Source: Cytobacillus purgationiresistens
GTDB taxonomy: Bacteria > Bacillota > Bacilli > Bacillales > Cytobacillaceae
Direction: 5' to 3'
Length of the DNA stretch: 64,000 nucleotides
Assembly (NCBI RefSeq): GCF_030813235.1
Contig: NZ_JAUSUB010000021.1
Coordinates: forward strand, 1 to 64,000
The translations under genes and the position numbers were made by a program. Below are positions 1-8,191 of this stretch, piece by piece (position 1 is the first letter of the stretch; every line of letters starts with the position of its first letter). The notes beneath the pieces were generated by a model. It worked only from the letters and a program-made list of their open reading frames with translations. It did not search any database and was not told the DNA's origin.

Positions 1-1020
1 TTGGTTCTCCCTTTATGCTTTCCTGATGTATTTTCTTTTAAGCTAAGTCCTGCCAGTTTGGTTATTTGACGAGGATGATTATATTCACTCAAATCACCTA
101 CTTCAGCGAAAAAACCCGATACTGTATCCCGTCCAATGCCTGTTATCTCTAACATTTGGTCAACACCTGGAATATCTTGAAGCAGTGTATCCAGAGTTTG
201 GTCAAGCTCTTCGAACTTGGCTTGAATGAGTTCATATTTTTGAATTAACGCTTTTAATTCCATTTTAGCCATCATGGCTCCCTGACGAATGCCAATCGAG
301 CGATTGGCGGCTTCTTTTAGGGACTGAATCTTCTTAATTCCTATACTTCTTTTCACTGCTTGCCTTAGATAATTAAGTAATTCTTCGTCTGTATATTTCA
401 CTAATTCATGAGGTAGCACTTCAAGTTTTAATAAATGAAGAGCTGCCTTTCCTTCCCAACTTTTAAAAACGGTAAAGAACTCTGGAAAGTATCGATCAAT
501 CCAGTTGTGTACTTGTCCCTGCACAATTTGTAAGTCTACATTTAATAAATCGCGTAATTTCTTAGCCACACGCAGTTCCGCGAAAACTCCTTGTGGTATG
601 GTTGGTTCAGCGTATCTACCATCTTTAACTAGTTGTGCAATGACTTTTGCGTCTTTTACATCATTTTTTGTTGGAGAGTTATCGTCTAACTCCTTACTAT
701 GCTTGACGTGTAAAGGGTTGACCGTTACGAACTTAATCTGTTCCTCCTTTAGAATATGAGCTAGATTAAGCCAATAATGACCTGTTGGCTCCATTCCAGT
801 AATGACAGAATCCATTTCGCATGACTCTTTTATTTGATTAATCCAATTAATAAATGCCCTAAACCCTTCTTGGGTGTTATCAAAAAAGCAAGTAGATCCT
901 AGCTCCATTCCACGATAATCTTGTGCTCTAGCTACATGATGATGTTTGGCAATATCAATACCAATTACTAAGGTTTTAGGTGTAATTTGAGCTATTTTAT
1001 GATTTTGGTTATAATTCATG
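1..1020 (-). CDS. IS110-family transposase, 3' end cut off by the window edge
   Basis: An open frame runs on the minus strand from the ATG at 1020 (preceded by GGAGGACTCACC) off the left edge, giving 340 residues. It starts MNYNQNHKIAQITPKTLVIG, and the segment GIDIAKHHHVA carries the first acidic residue of the RuvC-like DEDD domain. The EPTGHYW and KNDVKDAKVIAQL blocks typical of IS110 transposases follow. Near the edge, DIPGVDQMLEITGIGRDT and the LAGLSLKENTSGKHKG region match the C-terminal transposase_20 domain. IS110 enzymes are usually about 400-430 residues, so roughly 60-90 residues lie outside. No internal stop was seen, so this copy may be active. Confidence 0.92.
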
Positions 1021-1140
1021 GTGAGTCCTCCGAGTAGATGTTTTGTCCTTTTTAGCTGGCCAGCTCAGGACACATTCATCTTACCAAGAGGTCTTTTTTC
1101 ATTCAAATCGCATTTTCAGTTATTACAGGAATGCTGCCCC
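1021..1140 (-). ncRNA. Possible IS110 5' non-coding end (bridge-RNA candidate region)
   Basis: This non-coding stretch lies directly upstream of the IS110 transposase start and contains the dyad TAGCTGGCCAGCTC. Members of the IS110 subgroup are known to encode a structured guide (bridge/seek RNA) in the 5' non-coding end. That this segment does so is inference from position only; I could not delimit the element end or fold the RNA. Confidence 0.3.
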
Positions 1141-1281
1141 TTTTGTTCCATAAGAAAAAGAGCTTTCTTATTAGAGAAAAGCCCCCGTTGTTAAGTGCTG
1201 TTCTTCACAAACCAACTATTAGCCGGCATATTTGTCATAGTATTCAGAATCGCAACTCACGGATTATGATACTGAATAAAC

Positions 1282-1322
1282 AAAAAAGCGACTATTAATT
1301 CACTTTTAATAATCGCTTTTTT
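1282..1322 (-). terminator. Intrinsic terminator after the GNAT gene
   Basis: AAAAAAGCGACTATTA and TAATAATCGCTTTTTT form an almost perfect stem with A and T tracts at both sides, just downstream of the minus-strand GNAT stop at 1343. The symmetry would let it work in both directions. Confidence 0.8.
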
Positions 1323-1342
1323 CCTGTAAACTTACATCTTTA

Positions 1343-2227
1343 TTAACAATGTGATGTAAATGGAAATTTAAAATGCCCTTTCAATAATGGAGTATCTGAT
1401 AAAATGAATAACGCATCGTCATCATTTGCCATTGTATTTACTTCCATACCTGCAACTAAATACTCAGGTGTAAAGTGGAACACAACCTGCTTAGTAGAAT
1501 CCGTAATTATATTGGCTAATAAAGTCTCAATATCTTGCTTTTGATGAGAAATGATATCAAATACATGCAATGTTTCTTCTTCATGCTCCATTAATACGAT
1601 TGTTTCTAAGTCTTCTATATAGTAAATAGCTTCAGGGAAAACGATCGTAAAATAGAACATTAATAAATTCTTATTATTCCTAACGTCTATTTGTTTTGCA
1701 CATATATATTGGTTAGTTGCATAATCCTCAAGTAATGTAAGATTTTCTTCAATGGTCAGCCTTTTTAGACTTGTGTTATTTACTCGCTGAACATTACTTT
1801 TGTCTAAGGCTAGACAATATTCACTTTCATCAAGACGAGAGAAGCCGAATTTAGGATAAAAATCTAAAACAGATTCATTCGCAAATAGATACATAAAGTC
1901 ACAAGATACTTTGTGTAATTCCATGATATGCAACATTAATTCTTTAGCAAGTCCTTTGTTACGATAACGTTGATCTGTCATAACTGTTCCAATTTGCATA
2001 GCATTATACGTTTTACTGTTAATAACCACAGACATTTTAAAAATAGAAGCATTGGCAATCACATTTCCATTCTCTGTATATGAATAAGGAATATAGCTAT
2101 CGCCCCAATAGCCTTTTTCATACCAGCCACTAAAATCTATTCCGAAAGTTTCCTTAGCTAATTCGTTAAAACTTTTTCTCAATTCCTTATTATTTCGATA
2201 ATCACTTACTAACTTGTAACTCGTCAT
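1343..2227 (-). CDS. GNAT-family N-acetyltransferase, two-domain type
   Basis: A 294-residue protein; the start MTSYKLVSDYRN is chosen because GGAGGGAA lies 6 bp upstream of that ATG, whereas the longer frame has no ribosome site. The N-terminal half has the GNAT acetyl-CoA signature: MQIGTVMTDQRYRNKGLAKE corresponds to the Q/RxxGxG/A pyrophosphate loop, followed by FANESVLDFYPKFGFS. The C-terminal half (from about residue 140) is a second, degenerate domain, as in other Bacillus acetyltransferases of unknown substrate. It stands alone between the IS110 element and a palindromic repeat. Acceptor substrate unknown. Confidence 0.82.
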   Translation of the reverse strand: MTSYKLVSDYRNNKELRKSFNELAKETFGIDFSGWYEKGYWGDSYIPYSYTENGNVIANASIFKMSVVINSKTYNAMQIGTVMTDQRYRNKGLAKELMLHIMELHKVSCDFMYLFANESVLDFYPKFGFSRLDESEYCLALDKSNVQRVNNTSLKRLTIEENLTLLEDYATNQYICAKQIDVRNNKNLLMFYFTIVFPEAIYYIEDLETIVLMEHEEETLHVFDIISHQKQDIETLLANIITDSTKQVVFHFTPEYLVAGMEVNTMANDDDALFILSDTPLLKGHFKFPFTSHC

Positions 2228-2294
2228 CAATAGTTCCCTCCAAATTTTATTTTCTTTACTCAATCTCTTTTGTATTAATCACCCCCAGAAACAG

Positions 2295-2332
2295 AAAAAG
2301 ACTTTACGAGAATAAACTCATAAAGTCTTTTT
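2295..2332. terminator. Palindromic hairpin with A/T tracts
   Basis: AAAAAGACTTTA and TAAAGTCTTTTT flank a 14-bp loop. It looks like a bidirectional terminator, although no intact gene ends beside it; it sits just upstream of the GNAT start on the minus strand. Confidence 0.55.
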
Positions 2333-2349
2333 ACAAGCACACTAAATAA

Positions 2350-2559
2350 GAGATTAGATCAAACTGAAAAAGAGTTTAACCTAATATGCTACTTCATTAG
2401 TCGCTAAATAAGAAATTAGACAATAATAGCTTTTCTACACATCGCAAAAGGGTATAGTAAATAAACCTATAATTATCTAAAAATTATAGAATACTACCCT
2501 TATTAAATTCGTTTGAATTTATTTTGCGATAATAAGTTTTAGCATAAAAGTCTAATCTC
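2350..2559. repeat. MITE-like nested palindrome, about 210 bp
   Basis: GAGATTAGA (2350-2358) and TCTAATCTC (2551-2559) are perfect terminal inverted repeats. Inside them lie further nested pairs: ATCGCAAAA with TTTTGCGAT (2441 and 2522), GGGTATAGTA with TACTACCC, and at the centre CTATAATT/AATTATAG. No reading frame is present. The layout suggests a non-autonomous miniature element or a long structured transcript. The rest of 2560-2783 shows no gene. Confidence 0.5.
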
Positions 2560-2783
2560 CTTTCTGTTTTTGGATTTAATTATTATAACATATAAGGTTT
2601 TCTTCTTTTTGGGGATAATATCAAAAAATTTCGCTTCTTAAACTATTCTGCCACGTTGGTTTAAGTGTATTCATTCACAATTTTTAATTACAGATTTCTA
2701 CTGTATATTGTTTAAATATTTTTCATAACAAACACATTCATAAATTCGTTGGTTAGTTGTTTTAAATTGCTCAATCTCTTTTC

Positions 2784-2850
2784 GGTTCTGGTGCAAATAT
2801 GATTTGTTAGAAACATAGAACCTCAATATCCTTTTCATCTATGAATTATG
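2784..2850 (+). mobile_element. Solo end of an IS6-family element
   Basis: About 67 bp, starting GGTTCTGGTGCAAATATGAT, repeat the left end of the IS6-family copy at 18591 almost base for base, down to ATGAATTATG, in the same orientation. The rest of the element is missing, so this is a deletion remnant or recombination scar. Confidence 0.85.
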
Positions 2851-3038
2851 TTAATGAAAAGGACGCAAAATATGTACTCGGAAAAACAGGTGATGGCCAA
2901 GTTATAAAAAGTTCCATCAACCCTATGGCTGTATCTTTATTTTCAACTGGTAATTCAAGTGGTAGGATGTCTGCTACTTATGGAGGTTATACGACTGCAA
3001 CTTCTTTTATTAAAGTAGATGGAGCAATATCAGCCTGA
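2841..3038 (+). pseudogene. 65-codon chimeric ORF starting inside the IS6 end, unassigned
   Basis: The frame begins at the ATG of the IS6 end (MNYVNEKDAKY) and continues into foreign sequence (GKTGDGQVIKSSINPMAV, then GNSSGRMSATYGGYTTATSF), stopping at 3038. The start belongs to the IS, and the body looks like an internal piece of a larger enzyme that I cannot name. It abuts a minus-strand carbonic-anhydrase remnant at about 3040, so both are truncated at the same junction. Most likely a gene scrap, not a functional gene. Confidence 0.5.
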
Positions 3039-3040
3039 AA

Positions 3041-3251
3041 TCTGGAAACCCCGGGTCTACATGCACAACTGCCCCTTCTTGAATATTTGAACATTCATCA
3101 ACTATAATTTTTTCATTATCCCCTCGCAATATTACATTGAACCATACAGAGGTATCCTTTTTCAGTACAATAAACCTATTAATTGGACTCCCGGGGAAAT
3201 GTAGGTGCTCTTAACTACTTGTGGATCTTTCCCTTTTAATTTGTAATTCAT
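3041..3251 (-). pseudogene. Gamma-carbonic anhydrase family protein, truncated with an in-frame stop
   Basis: Translation from the ATG at 3251 gives MNYKLKGKDPQVVKSTYISP, GVQLIG, a TGA stop, then KKDTSVWFNVILRGD, EKIIVDECSNIQEGAVVHVD and PGFP. This is the N-terminal half of the left-handed beta-helix gamma-CA family (PaaY, CaiE, YrdA type); NIQEGAVVHVD is the hallmark that includes a metal-ligand histidine. One nonsense codon and loss of everything after the PGFP turn make it non-functional. PaaY/CaiE-like proteins often accompany CoA-ester catabolism, which fits the island. Confidence 0.8.
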
Positions 3252-3318
3252 AAACAACTGCCCTTCACTTCTTGCTTTTTAAGAGCCATTCTTACAAAAC
3301 AATTAGTCTCCTTTTTTA

Positions 3319-3981
3319 CTAATGTTTTTTAGTCTCGAAATATTTTTGACCACGAATTTGGTCATTTTTTAAATGTTCTTCAACCAAACGAACGGCCTTT
3401 TCTTCATCTCTATCGTTAAGAGCCTCTAGTATCAACCTGTGTTCCTTTATTATTTCAGCGTAATGGTCAGAATAATTAACGATTGTTGCTCGATATAACA
3501 GTAATAAAGAACGAACCTGATCCAACAATTGAATCAACCGTTTATTGCTTATTGAATGAATAATGATTTCATGGAATTTTGTATTGAGCTCTAAAAAGGA
3601 GTGACCGTCCTCGCCGGGTTCTAATAATGACTCTGCCTTCGTTACGATATTATCTATTTTTTGTAACTCTTTATCTGAAATTTCCTTTACTGCTAATCTA
3701 ATTATTTCTCTTTCAAGTAATAGTCTACTCGAACAGAGTTCTTCAAAATCCTTTTGGTCAAGTTCAATCACGGTTGCTCCTTGATTATTTTGGATCAGCA
3801 ATTGTTCCTTTTGCAATTGACGTAAGGCCTCCCTTAAAGGGGTTCTACTAATTCCGTATTCTTCTGCCAGTTTGGATGCATTTATTCGAGATCCGGGTTT
3901 AATTTGTCCCGATATTATTAAATGCTTAATTAGCTCATAAATTTGTTGATATATGGGTTGGGATTGTTTTATAACCTTCAA
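3319..3981 (-). CDS. GntR-family transcriptional regulator with FCD ligand domain
   Basis: A 220-residue protein if translation starts at the TTG at 3981 (MKVIKQSQPIYQQ), which has AGAGG 8 bp upstream; the longer frame starts inside its own promoter. Residues about 10-75 form the winged helix (SKLAEEYGISRTPLREALRQ is the GntR recognition segment), and the rest is an all-helical FCD domain with metal/effector-site histidines in FHEIIIH and EHRLILEAL. FCD regulators usually repress catabolic or uptake genes and are released by a small acid. Its promoter carries a half-copy of a palindrome found at two other promoters here (13476, 14076), suggesting autoregulation and control of the CoA-transferase/hydratase operon. 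Confidence 0.88.
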   Translation of the reverse strand: MKVIKQSQPIYQQIYELIKHLIISGQIKPGSRINASKLAEEYGISRTPLREALRQLQKEQLLIQNNQGATVIELDQKDFEELCSSRLLLEREIIRLAVKEISDKELQKIDNIVTKAESLLEPGEDGHSFLELNTKFHEIIIHSISNKRLIQLLDQVRSLLLLYRATIVNYSDHYAEIIKEHRLILEALNDRDEEKAVRLVEEHLKNDQIRGQKYFETKKH

Positions 3982-4012
3982 TAAAATTGCCTCTTTTCTC
4001 TGATGGTTTATA

Positions 4013-4068
4013 GATCCGGGATCCACATCTATTAAGATTACAATACAGAAGTTTTTTAAATAAGTCAA
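4013..4068 (-). promoter_or_regulatory. SigA promoter and operator of the GntR gene
   Basis: On the minus strand TTGACT (4068-4063), a 17-bp spacer and TATTGT (4045-4040) are followed 15 bp later by GGATCCCGGATC (4024-4013). This operator-like element shares 11 of 12 bases with the left part of the perfect palindrome at 13476-13495 and sits at the same distance from the -10 box. Confidence 0.65.
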
Positions 4069-4079
4069 TGCCATTTTAG

Positions 4080-4443
4080 ATGGCTGAGTATGCGACTTTC
4101 AATCAAATAAAAGAAACTGGTGCCACAGTTAAAAAAGGTTCTAAAAGTCATATCATTGTTTTCTGGAAAATGTTTCAAGTTGATGACAAAGAAACAGAAG
4201 AAGGGAAGAAAAACATTCCCATGGTGCGCTATTATCGAGTGTTTAAAATCGGAGAACAAACCGAAGGGATCGAGCCAAAGCGTGAACTAGAAAAATTTGT
4301 TCATGACCCAATCAAGGAAGCGGAAAGGTAAGGGGAATTATTTTAATGCCCCATCATTTAGTTTTAATTCGGGTGGCGAATGATACAGACCGTTTGAAGA
4401 TTACATAAATGTACCGCCAAAAGAAGAATTTGCAAACAATTGA
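4080..4443 (+). pseudogene. ArdC-like antirestriction protein, N-terminal domain remnant
   Basis: The 83-codon frame at 4080-4331 (YATFNQIKETGATVKKGSKS, then IIVFWK, IPMVRYYRVF and QTEGI) matches the ssDNA-binding N-terminal domain of ArdC/TraC-type plasmid proteins. After a frame change the family continues as FNSGGE, a TGA, then YRPFEDYINVPPKEEF up to about 4443. The metalloprotease domain is absent. ArdC genes travel on conjugative elements, so this is a trace of a former mobile element. The 5' end is also missing; the ATG at 4080 is internal to the family. Confidence 0.75.
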
Positions 4444-4491
4444 ACCAATCTTGGATGACATCGAGAGGTTTCTTCAGCAAAATAGTTAGCT

Positions 4492-4525
4492 AAAAAGCAT
4501 GGTGGCCTTGAGGGGAAGCCACCAT
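4492..4525 (-). terminator. Terminator of the MFS transporter gene
   Basis: On the minus strand ATGGTGGC, an 11-nt loop and GCCACCAT are followed by GCTTTTT, directly after the stop of the gene ending at 4529. Confidence 0.8.
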
Positions 4526-4528
4526 TTG

Positions 4529-5863
4529 TTAATTTTGAACTGGTTCTTTTATAGTTAAAATTACACAGAAACCAAGTACTAACAATACACCAAAGAAGCC
4601 GAAGGCAAGATTATAATTGCCTGTCGCATCAAGAATAGCACCAACAATCAATGGAGAAAAGAAACCGCCTAGATTCCCCCCGCTATTAACTGTAGCTATT
4701 GCAACAGGGTACGTATCTCTATTGGTTAGTCCCATCGGATAGGCAGTAAATGCCGGCAAGCCGATATTAAGGAAGAAACCCGCCAGACCTAAACTAAGAG
4801 CTACAAGCAAACCGTTGTTTGGTATGTTGATAACGACAAGCATCATAATAGATGTAGCAATAGCTGTTATTAACATCGTTGGTTTACGTCTCCCTAAGAA
4901 GACTTTGTCAGATAACCAGCCACCCAAAATGGCCCCAATCATTCCACCAATTGCAGGAGTCGAAGCTACAAAACCCATCTTCAAAAGCGAGTAGCCTTTA
5001 GCGTTGACTAGATACATAGGAACCCAAGTTAACATACCGTATACCACGCTATTCATTAGAAAATAAGTTAGTGTATTCCCCCAAATATTCCACGTAGTGA
5101 AAATGCCTTTATTAGTGGTTATTGGTTTCACTTTTTTATAACGAATCACCTTATCAATCCAGCCAAGTGATTTCTGTTCATCTGATTTGACTTCCGTAAT
5201 TACTTCGCTTTGACGAATATATTCTAATTCATCTTTAGAAACATTTGGACTATCCTCTGGTTTCGTTCTTACAAATAAATACCATACTATCGCTATAACA
5301 ATTCCTGGAACGGCAAACCAGAAAAACACTTGACGCCAGCCATAAGCTAATGCAATAGAAGTTGCGACAATCGGTACAATAATTGGAGCAAGCTGTGTTG
5401 ATGCAAAGTAAACGCCGGTAGCCGTTCCTTTTTCTTTAGCTGGGAACCATTGATTAATAGTAGACGTCATACTTACAGGAACTGGTCCTTCTGCCAAACC
5501 TAATGCTAAGCGGAGCAAAATAAGCATAGCAGCGCTTGAGACAGTTCCAAGTAAGAAGGTAATCACCGAGAAAGTAATTACGGCTATAGTAACGATACCA
5601 CGGGATCCTCTTTTGACTAGCCAGAAGCCTGTGGGAATTTGGGAGACGGCATAACCTAAAAAGAAGAAACTCGCGATAGCACCGGTCTGAAAATTAGTTA
5701 AAGTTAAATCCTTTTTTAAGAATGGTAATATTACCCCAATATTCGTTCGGTCAGCCATACAAACTACATAAAGACAAAAAATAATGGTGAGCACTACCCA
5801 GCGGTAACGTGATTTTTTCTTTAAGACAGGACTAAAATTGGCTTTAGATTCTAGCAAACTCAT
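4529..5863 (-). CDS. MFS transporter, anion:cation symporter (ACS) type
   Basis: A 444-residue integral membrane protein with about 12 hydrophobic helices. The start MSLLESKANF is preceded by AGGGGGGAA. The early motif CMADRTNIGVILPFLKKDL is the helix-1 signature of the ACS family, which imports organic anions such as hexuronates, tartrate, phthalate or galactonate with protons. PTGFWLVKRGSRG and GGWLSDKVFLGRRKP are the two MFS A-motif loops. It lies next to fragments of acid-sugar kinase and 2-hydroxyacid oxidase genes, so a sugar acid or hydroxy-acid is a reasonable substrate guess. A cre-like site lies 69 bp upstream. Confidence 0.88.
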   Translation of the reverse strand: MSLLESKANFSPVLKKKSRYRWVVLTIIFCLYVVCMADRTNIGVILPFLKKDLTLTNFQTGAIASFFFLGYAVSQIPTGFWLVKRGSRGIVTIAVITFSVITFLLGTVSSAAMLILLRLALGLAEGPVPVSMTSTINQWFPAKEKGTATGVYFASTQLAPIIVPIVATSIALAYGWRQVFFWFAVPGIVIAIVWYLFVRTKPEDSPNVSKDELEYIRQSEVITEVKSDEQKSLGWIDKVIRYKKVKPITTNKGIFTTWNIWGNTLTYFLMNSVVYGMLTWVPMYLVNAKGYSLLKMGFVASTPAIGGMIGAILGGWLSDKVFLGRRKPTMLITAIATSIMMLVVINIPNNGLLVALSLGLAGFFLNIGLPAFTAYPMGLTNRDTYPVAIATVNSGGNLGGFFSPLIVGAILDATGNYNLAFGFFGVLLVLGFCVILTIKEPVQN

Positions 5864-5931
5864 TTTCAATTCCCCCCTATTAACAATCTTAAAATATTGT
5901 TCAACTTTATTGACCGACAATAAATTGATTT

Positions 5932-5945
5932 TGTATACGTTTACA
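5932..5945. promoter_or_regulatory. cre-like catabolite-response site
   Basis: TGTAAACGTATACA on the minus strand fits the CcpA/cre consensus TGWAARCGYTWNCW at 13 of 14 positions. It lies 69 bp before the transporter start, where CcpA repression of uptake genes is common. Confidence 0.5.
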
Positions 5946-5989
5946 TTTGGTGATATAATGATTAAATGATTTTACGCATGTATGACTTC

Positions 5990-6390
5990 TTAATGGTTTG
6001 ATGTCGATGATTCTTTAAAAATTCTTTTTACAATAGATATTGCTGTATCATCTGCACCCGTTAATCCGCCCTTGCCAACAACAAGCCCATCATATTTTCC
6101 ACCTATAATCCTTCCAAGATTTTCTTGAGGAATTACATAATCAATTAATTCAATTCCTTTTGCTCCTAAGACACGAAGGGCGTTGACCATTGTATCTCCA
6201 CCAGTCATATAGATACCTCTAATGTCAACTTGTTCATCGTTTAAGACATGGGTAACAATTTCCCCCAAACCTACGTTGATGTTATTCGCAGCTTTACCCG
6301 AATTCAGTCCAAATTCCTTGCAAAACGCTATGATAGCCTTATTTCCTTCACGTGCAAATTTCGCATTTTGCTTTAAGGCTTCCCGGTTTA
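5990..6390 (-). pseudogene. Four-carbon acid sugar kinase (DUF1537), C-terminal fragment
   Basis: The coding remnant EALKQNAKFAREGNKAIIAF, MTGGDTMVNALRVLGAKGIE, and VPQENLGRIIGGKYDGLVVG-like text (actually VIPQENLGRIIGGKYDG, then KGGLTGADDT) is the nucleotide-binding C-terminal domain of DtnK/OtnK-type kinases that phosphorylate threonate, erythronate and related acids. The N-terminal substrate domain is missing and the 5' side is joined to an LhgO fragment in another frame. The open frame extends to 6430 but its first residues (KRRKSRRLTKP) come from the LhgO piece read out of frame. Confidence 0.78.
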
Positions 6391-6524
6391 TGGCCGGTTT
6401 GGTGAGTCGCCTACTCTTCCTCCTTTTCAAGAATTAATTACTTCGCTTTGGGATAACGACGGCTTAAAGCCATACCTGTTGACAGACCAACAATCCCTCC
6501 ACCTATAATTGAAAAATCATACAT
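6390..6524 (-). pseudogene. L-2-hydroxyglutarate oxidase (LhgO) family, N-terminal fragment
   Basis: From the ATG at 6524 (GGGGATATC upstream) the frame reads MYDFSIIGGGIVGLSTGMAL then SRRYPKAK, a stop, LILEKEEE, a stop, and ATHQTGHKPG. The dinucleotide-binding GGGIVG loop and the HQTGH block identify the FAD-dependent LhgO/YgaF family, which oxidises 2-hydroxyglutarate. Two in-frame stops and truncation after about 45 codons make it a remnant. It is fused by deletion to the kinase fragment downstream. Confidence 0.75.
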
Positions 6525-6672
6525 TGATATCCCCCTCTTTTATCTTAATATTAAAGATCCAAAACATTAGGCTGAGCCTCAAGATCGGATTATTCCTGCC
6601 CTCTCTTTTAGCATCAGCCGGTATAGTTTTATTTCATAGCAGGAACTCTGGAAACCTCGCTTCGCTCCCTGT

Positions 6673-8151
6673 TTATTTAGTTTGAATACTCATTGATATA
6701 TACTTATCTTCCAGATATTCATCCAATCCTTGATGACCGCCTTCCCGGCCCATTCCACTCTCTTTCATGCCGCCAAACGGAGCCTGGGCAACCGTAGGAT
6801 TTGCATCGTTCATACCGATAATCCCAAATTCTAATGCTTCTGAAACTCTAACTGCCCGGCTAATATCCTGAGTATAAAAATAAGCCGCTAAACCATATTC
6901 TGTGCTATTCGCATGTTGGAGGACTTCTTCTTCGGTATCAAATGGAATGATTGGAGCAACCGGTCCAAAAGTTTCCTCTTTTGTAATCAACATGTCCGTG
7001 TTTACTTCCCCTAACACGGTGGGCTCATAGAACAATCCATCAGACAATTCACCTTCAAGTCTATTCCCGCCATTCAAAAGTTTAGCTCCTTTGTCCAATG
7101 CATCCTTTACATGTTTTTCTACCTTTTCTAAACCGTCTTGGCTTACAAGAGGGCCCACCTGGACACTTGGATCTATACTGTTTCCAACTTTCAGCTCCTG
7201 CACCTTTTTCACAAAAATATCCGAGAATTTCTCAATCACTGACCGATGCACGTAGATTCGATTTGAACAAACGCATGTCTGACCTGTATTTTTAAATTTA
7301 CTAAAAACGGCACCAGCAGCGGCTAATTCTAAATCAGCATCTTCAAAGACTATAAACGGTGCATGTCCGCCAAGCTCCAGAGATAACCGCTTCAATTGAT
7401 TCGCTGACTTTGTAACCAACAATTTTCCTACCTCTGTAGATCCGGTGAAAGATACTTTTCTTACAACCGGGTTTTCGAAAATGGCATCCGAGATAGGTCC
7501 CGAACTCCCCGTGACTATATTAATTACCCCGTGGGGAACACCCGCCATTTCCACCAATTTAGCAAACGCGATCGCACTGATTGGAGATTGAAGAGCAGGC
7601 TTTACAATTGATGTACATCCAGCTGCCATCGAAGGACCTACTTTCCGCGTTATCATGGCCAATGGGAAATTCCAGGGAGTAATCGCAGCAACCACCCCGA
7701 TAGGCTGCCGAATCACTGTCAACCTTTTGTCAGGGGCAGAAGCTGGTATGACTTCACCGTAAATCCGGCGTCCCTCTTCAGCAAACCACTCCAGGTAACT
7801 TGCGGCAAAATCCACTTCTCCTTGCGATTCTGTAAAAGGTTTTCCCATTTCCAAACTCATGATTTCAGCCAATTGGTCTTTGTATTCATGCATAAGGTCC
7901 CGTATCTTTAGCAGATATTTTGCACGTTCAATAGCCGTTAATTTTGACCACGACTTAAAGGCTTGTTCAGCCGCTGCAATCGCCTGCTGTGTTTCGTCGT
8001 ATCCGCCTTTTGGAACATCAGCGACAACTTTCCCTGTTGACGGGTTGGTAACCGAAAAAGTTTTTCCGTCGGTTGTAGCCTTCCATTCACCATTTATATA
8101 CATTTTCAGTTTGGTAAAATCAACCAGATTATGTGTTTCAGTATTTATCAT
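6673..8151 (-). CDS. gabD: NAD(P)-dependent succinate-semialdehyde dehydrogenase
   Basis: A 492-residue aldehyde dehydrogenase that would oxidise succinate semialdehyde to succinate in the cytoplasm. AITPWNFPLAMITRK is the cofactor-binding loop, FTGSTEVGK the nicotinamide-binding strand, LELGGHAPFIVF carries the general-base Glu and GQTCVCSNR the catalytic Cys with the second Cys typical of GabD enzymes. The C-terminus KESGMGREGGHQGLDEYLED is also SSADH-like. ATG 8151 has AAAGGAG 7 bp upstream. Together with the iron alcohol dehydrogenase upstream it could convert 4-hydroxybutyrate to succinate. The gene is intact, unlike most neighbours. Other straight-chain semialdehydes are possible substrates. 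Confidence 0.85.
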   Translation of the reverse strand: MINTETHNLVDFTKLKMYINGEWKATTDGKTFSVTNPSTGKVVADVPKGGYDETQQAIAAAEQAFKSWSKLTAIERAKYLLKIRDLMHEYKDQLAEIMSLEMGKPFTESQGEVDFAASYLEWFAEEGRRIYGEVIPASAPDKRLTVIRQPIGVVAAITPWNFPLAMITRKVGPSMAAGCTSIVKPALQSPISAIAFAKLVEMAGVPHGVINIVTGSSGPISDAIFENPVVRKVSFTGSTEVGKLLVTKSANQLKRLSLELGGHAPFIVFEDADLELAAAGAVFSKFKNTGQTCVCSNRIYVHRSVIEKFSDIFVKKVQELKVGNSIDPSVQVGPLVSQDGLEKVEKHVKDALDKGAKLLNGGNRLEGELSDGLFYEPTVLGEVNTDMLITKEETFGPVAPIIPFDTEEEVLQHANSTEYGLAAYFYTQDISRAVRVSEALEFGIIGMNDANPTVAQAPFGGMKESGMGREGGHQGLDEYLEDKYISMSIQTK

Positions 8152-8191
8152 TATGATTCTCCTTTACACTGCTTACTTATATTTTCCTTAA

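Noticed and set aside
505-759. 84-codon plus-strand frame inside the IS110 transposase
   Set aside because: It is antisense to a well-supported transposase frame and has no family features.
4065-4259. 64-codon minus-strand frame
   Set aside because: It is antisense to the ArdC remnant, which explains the sequence better.
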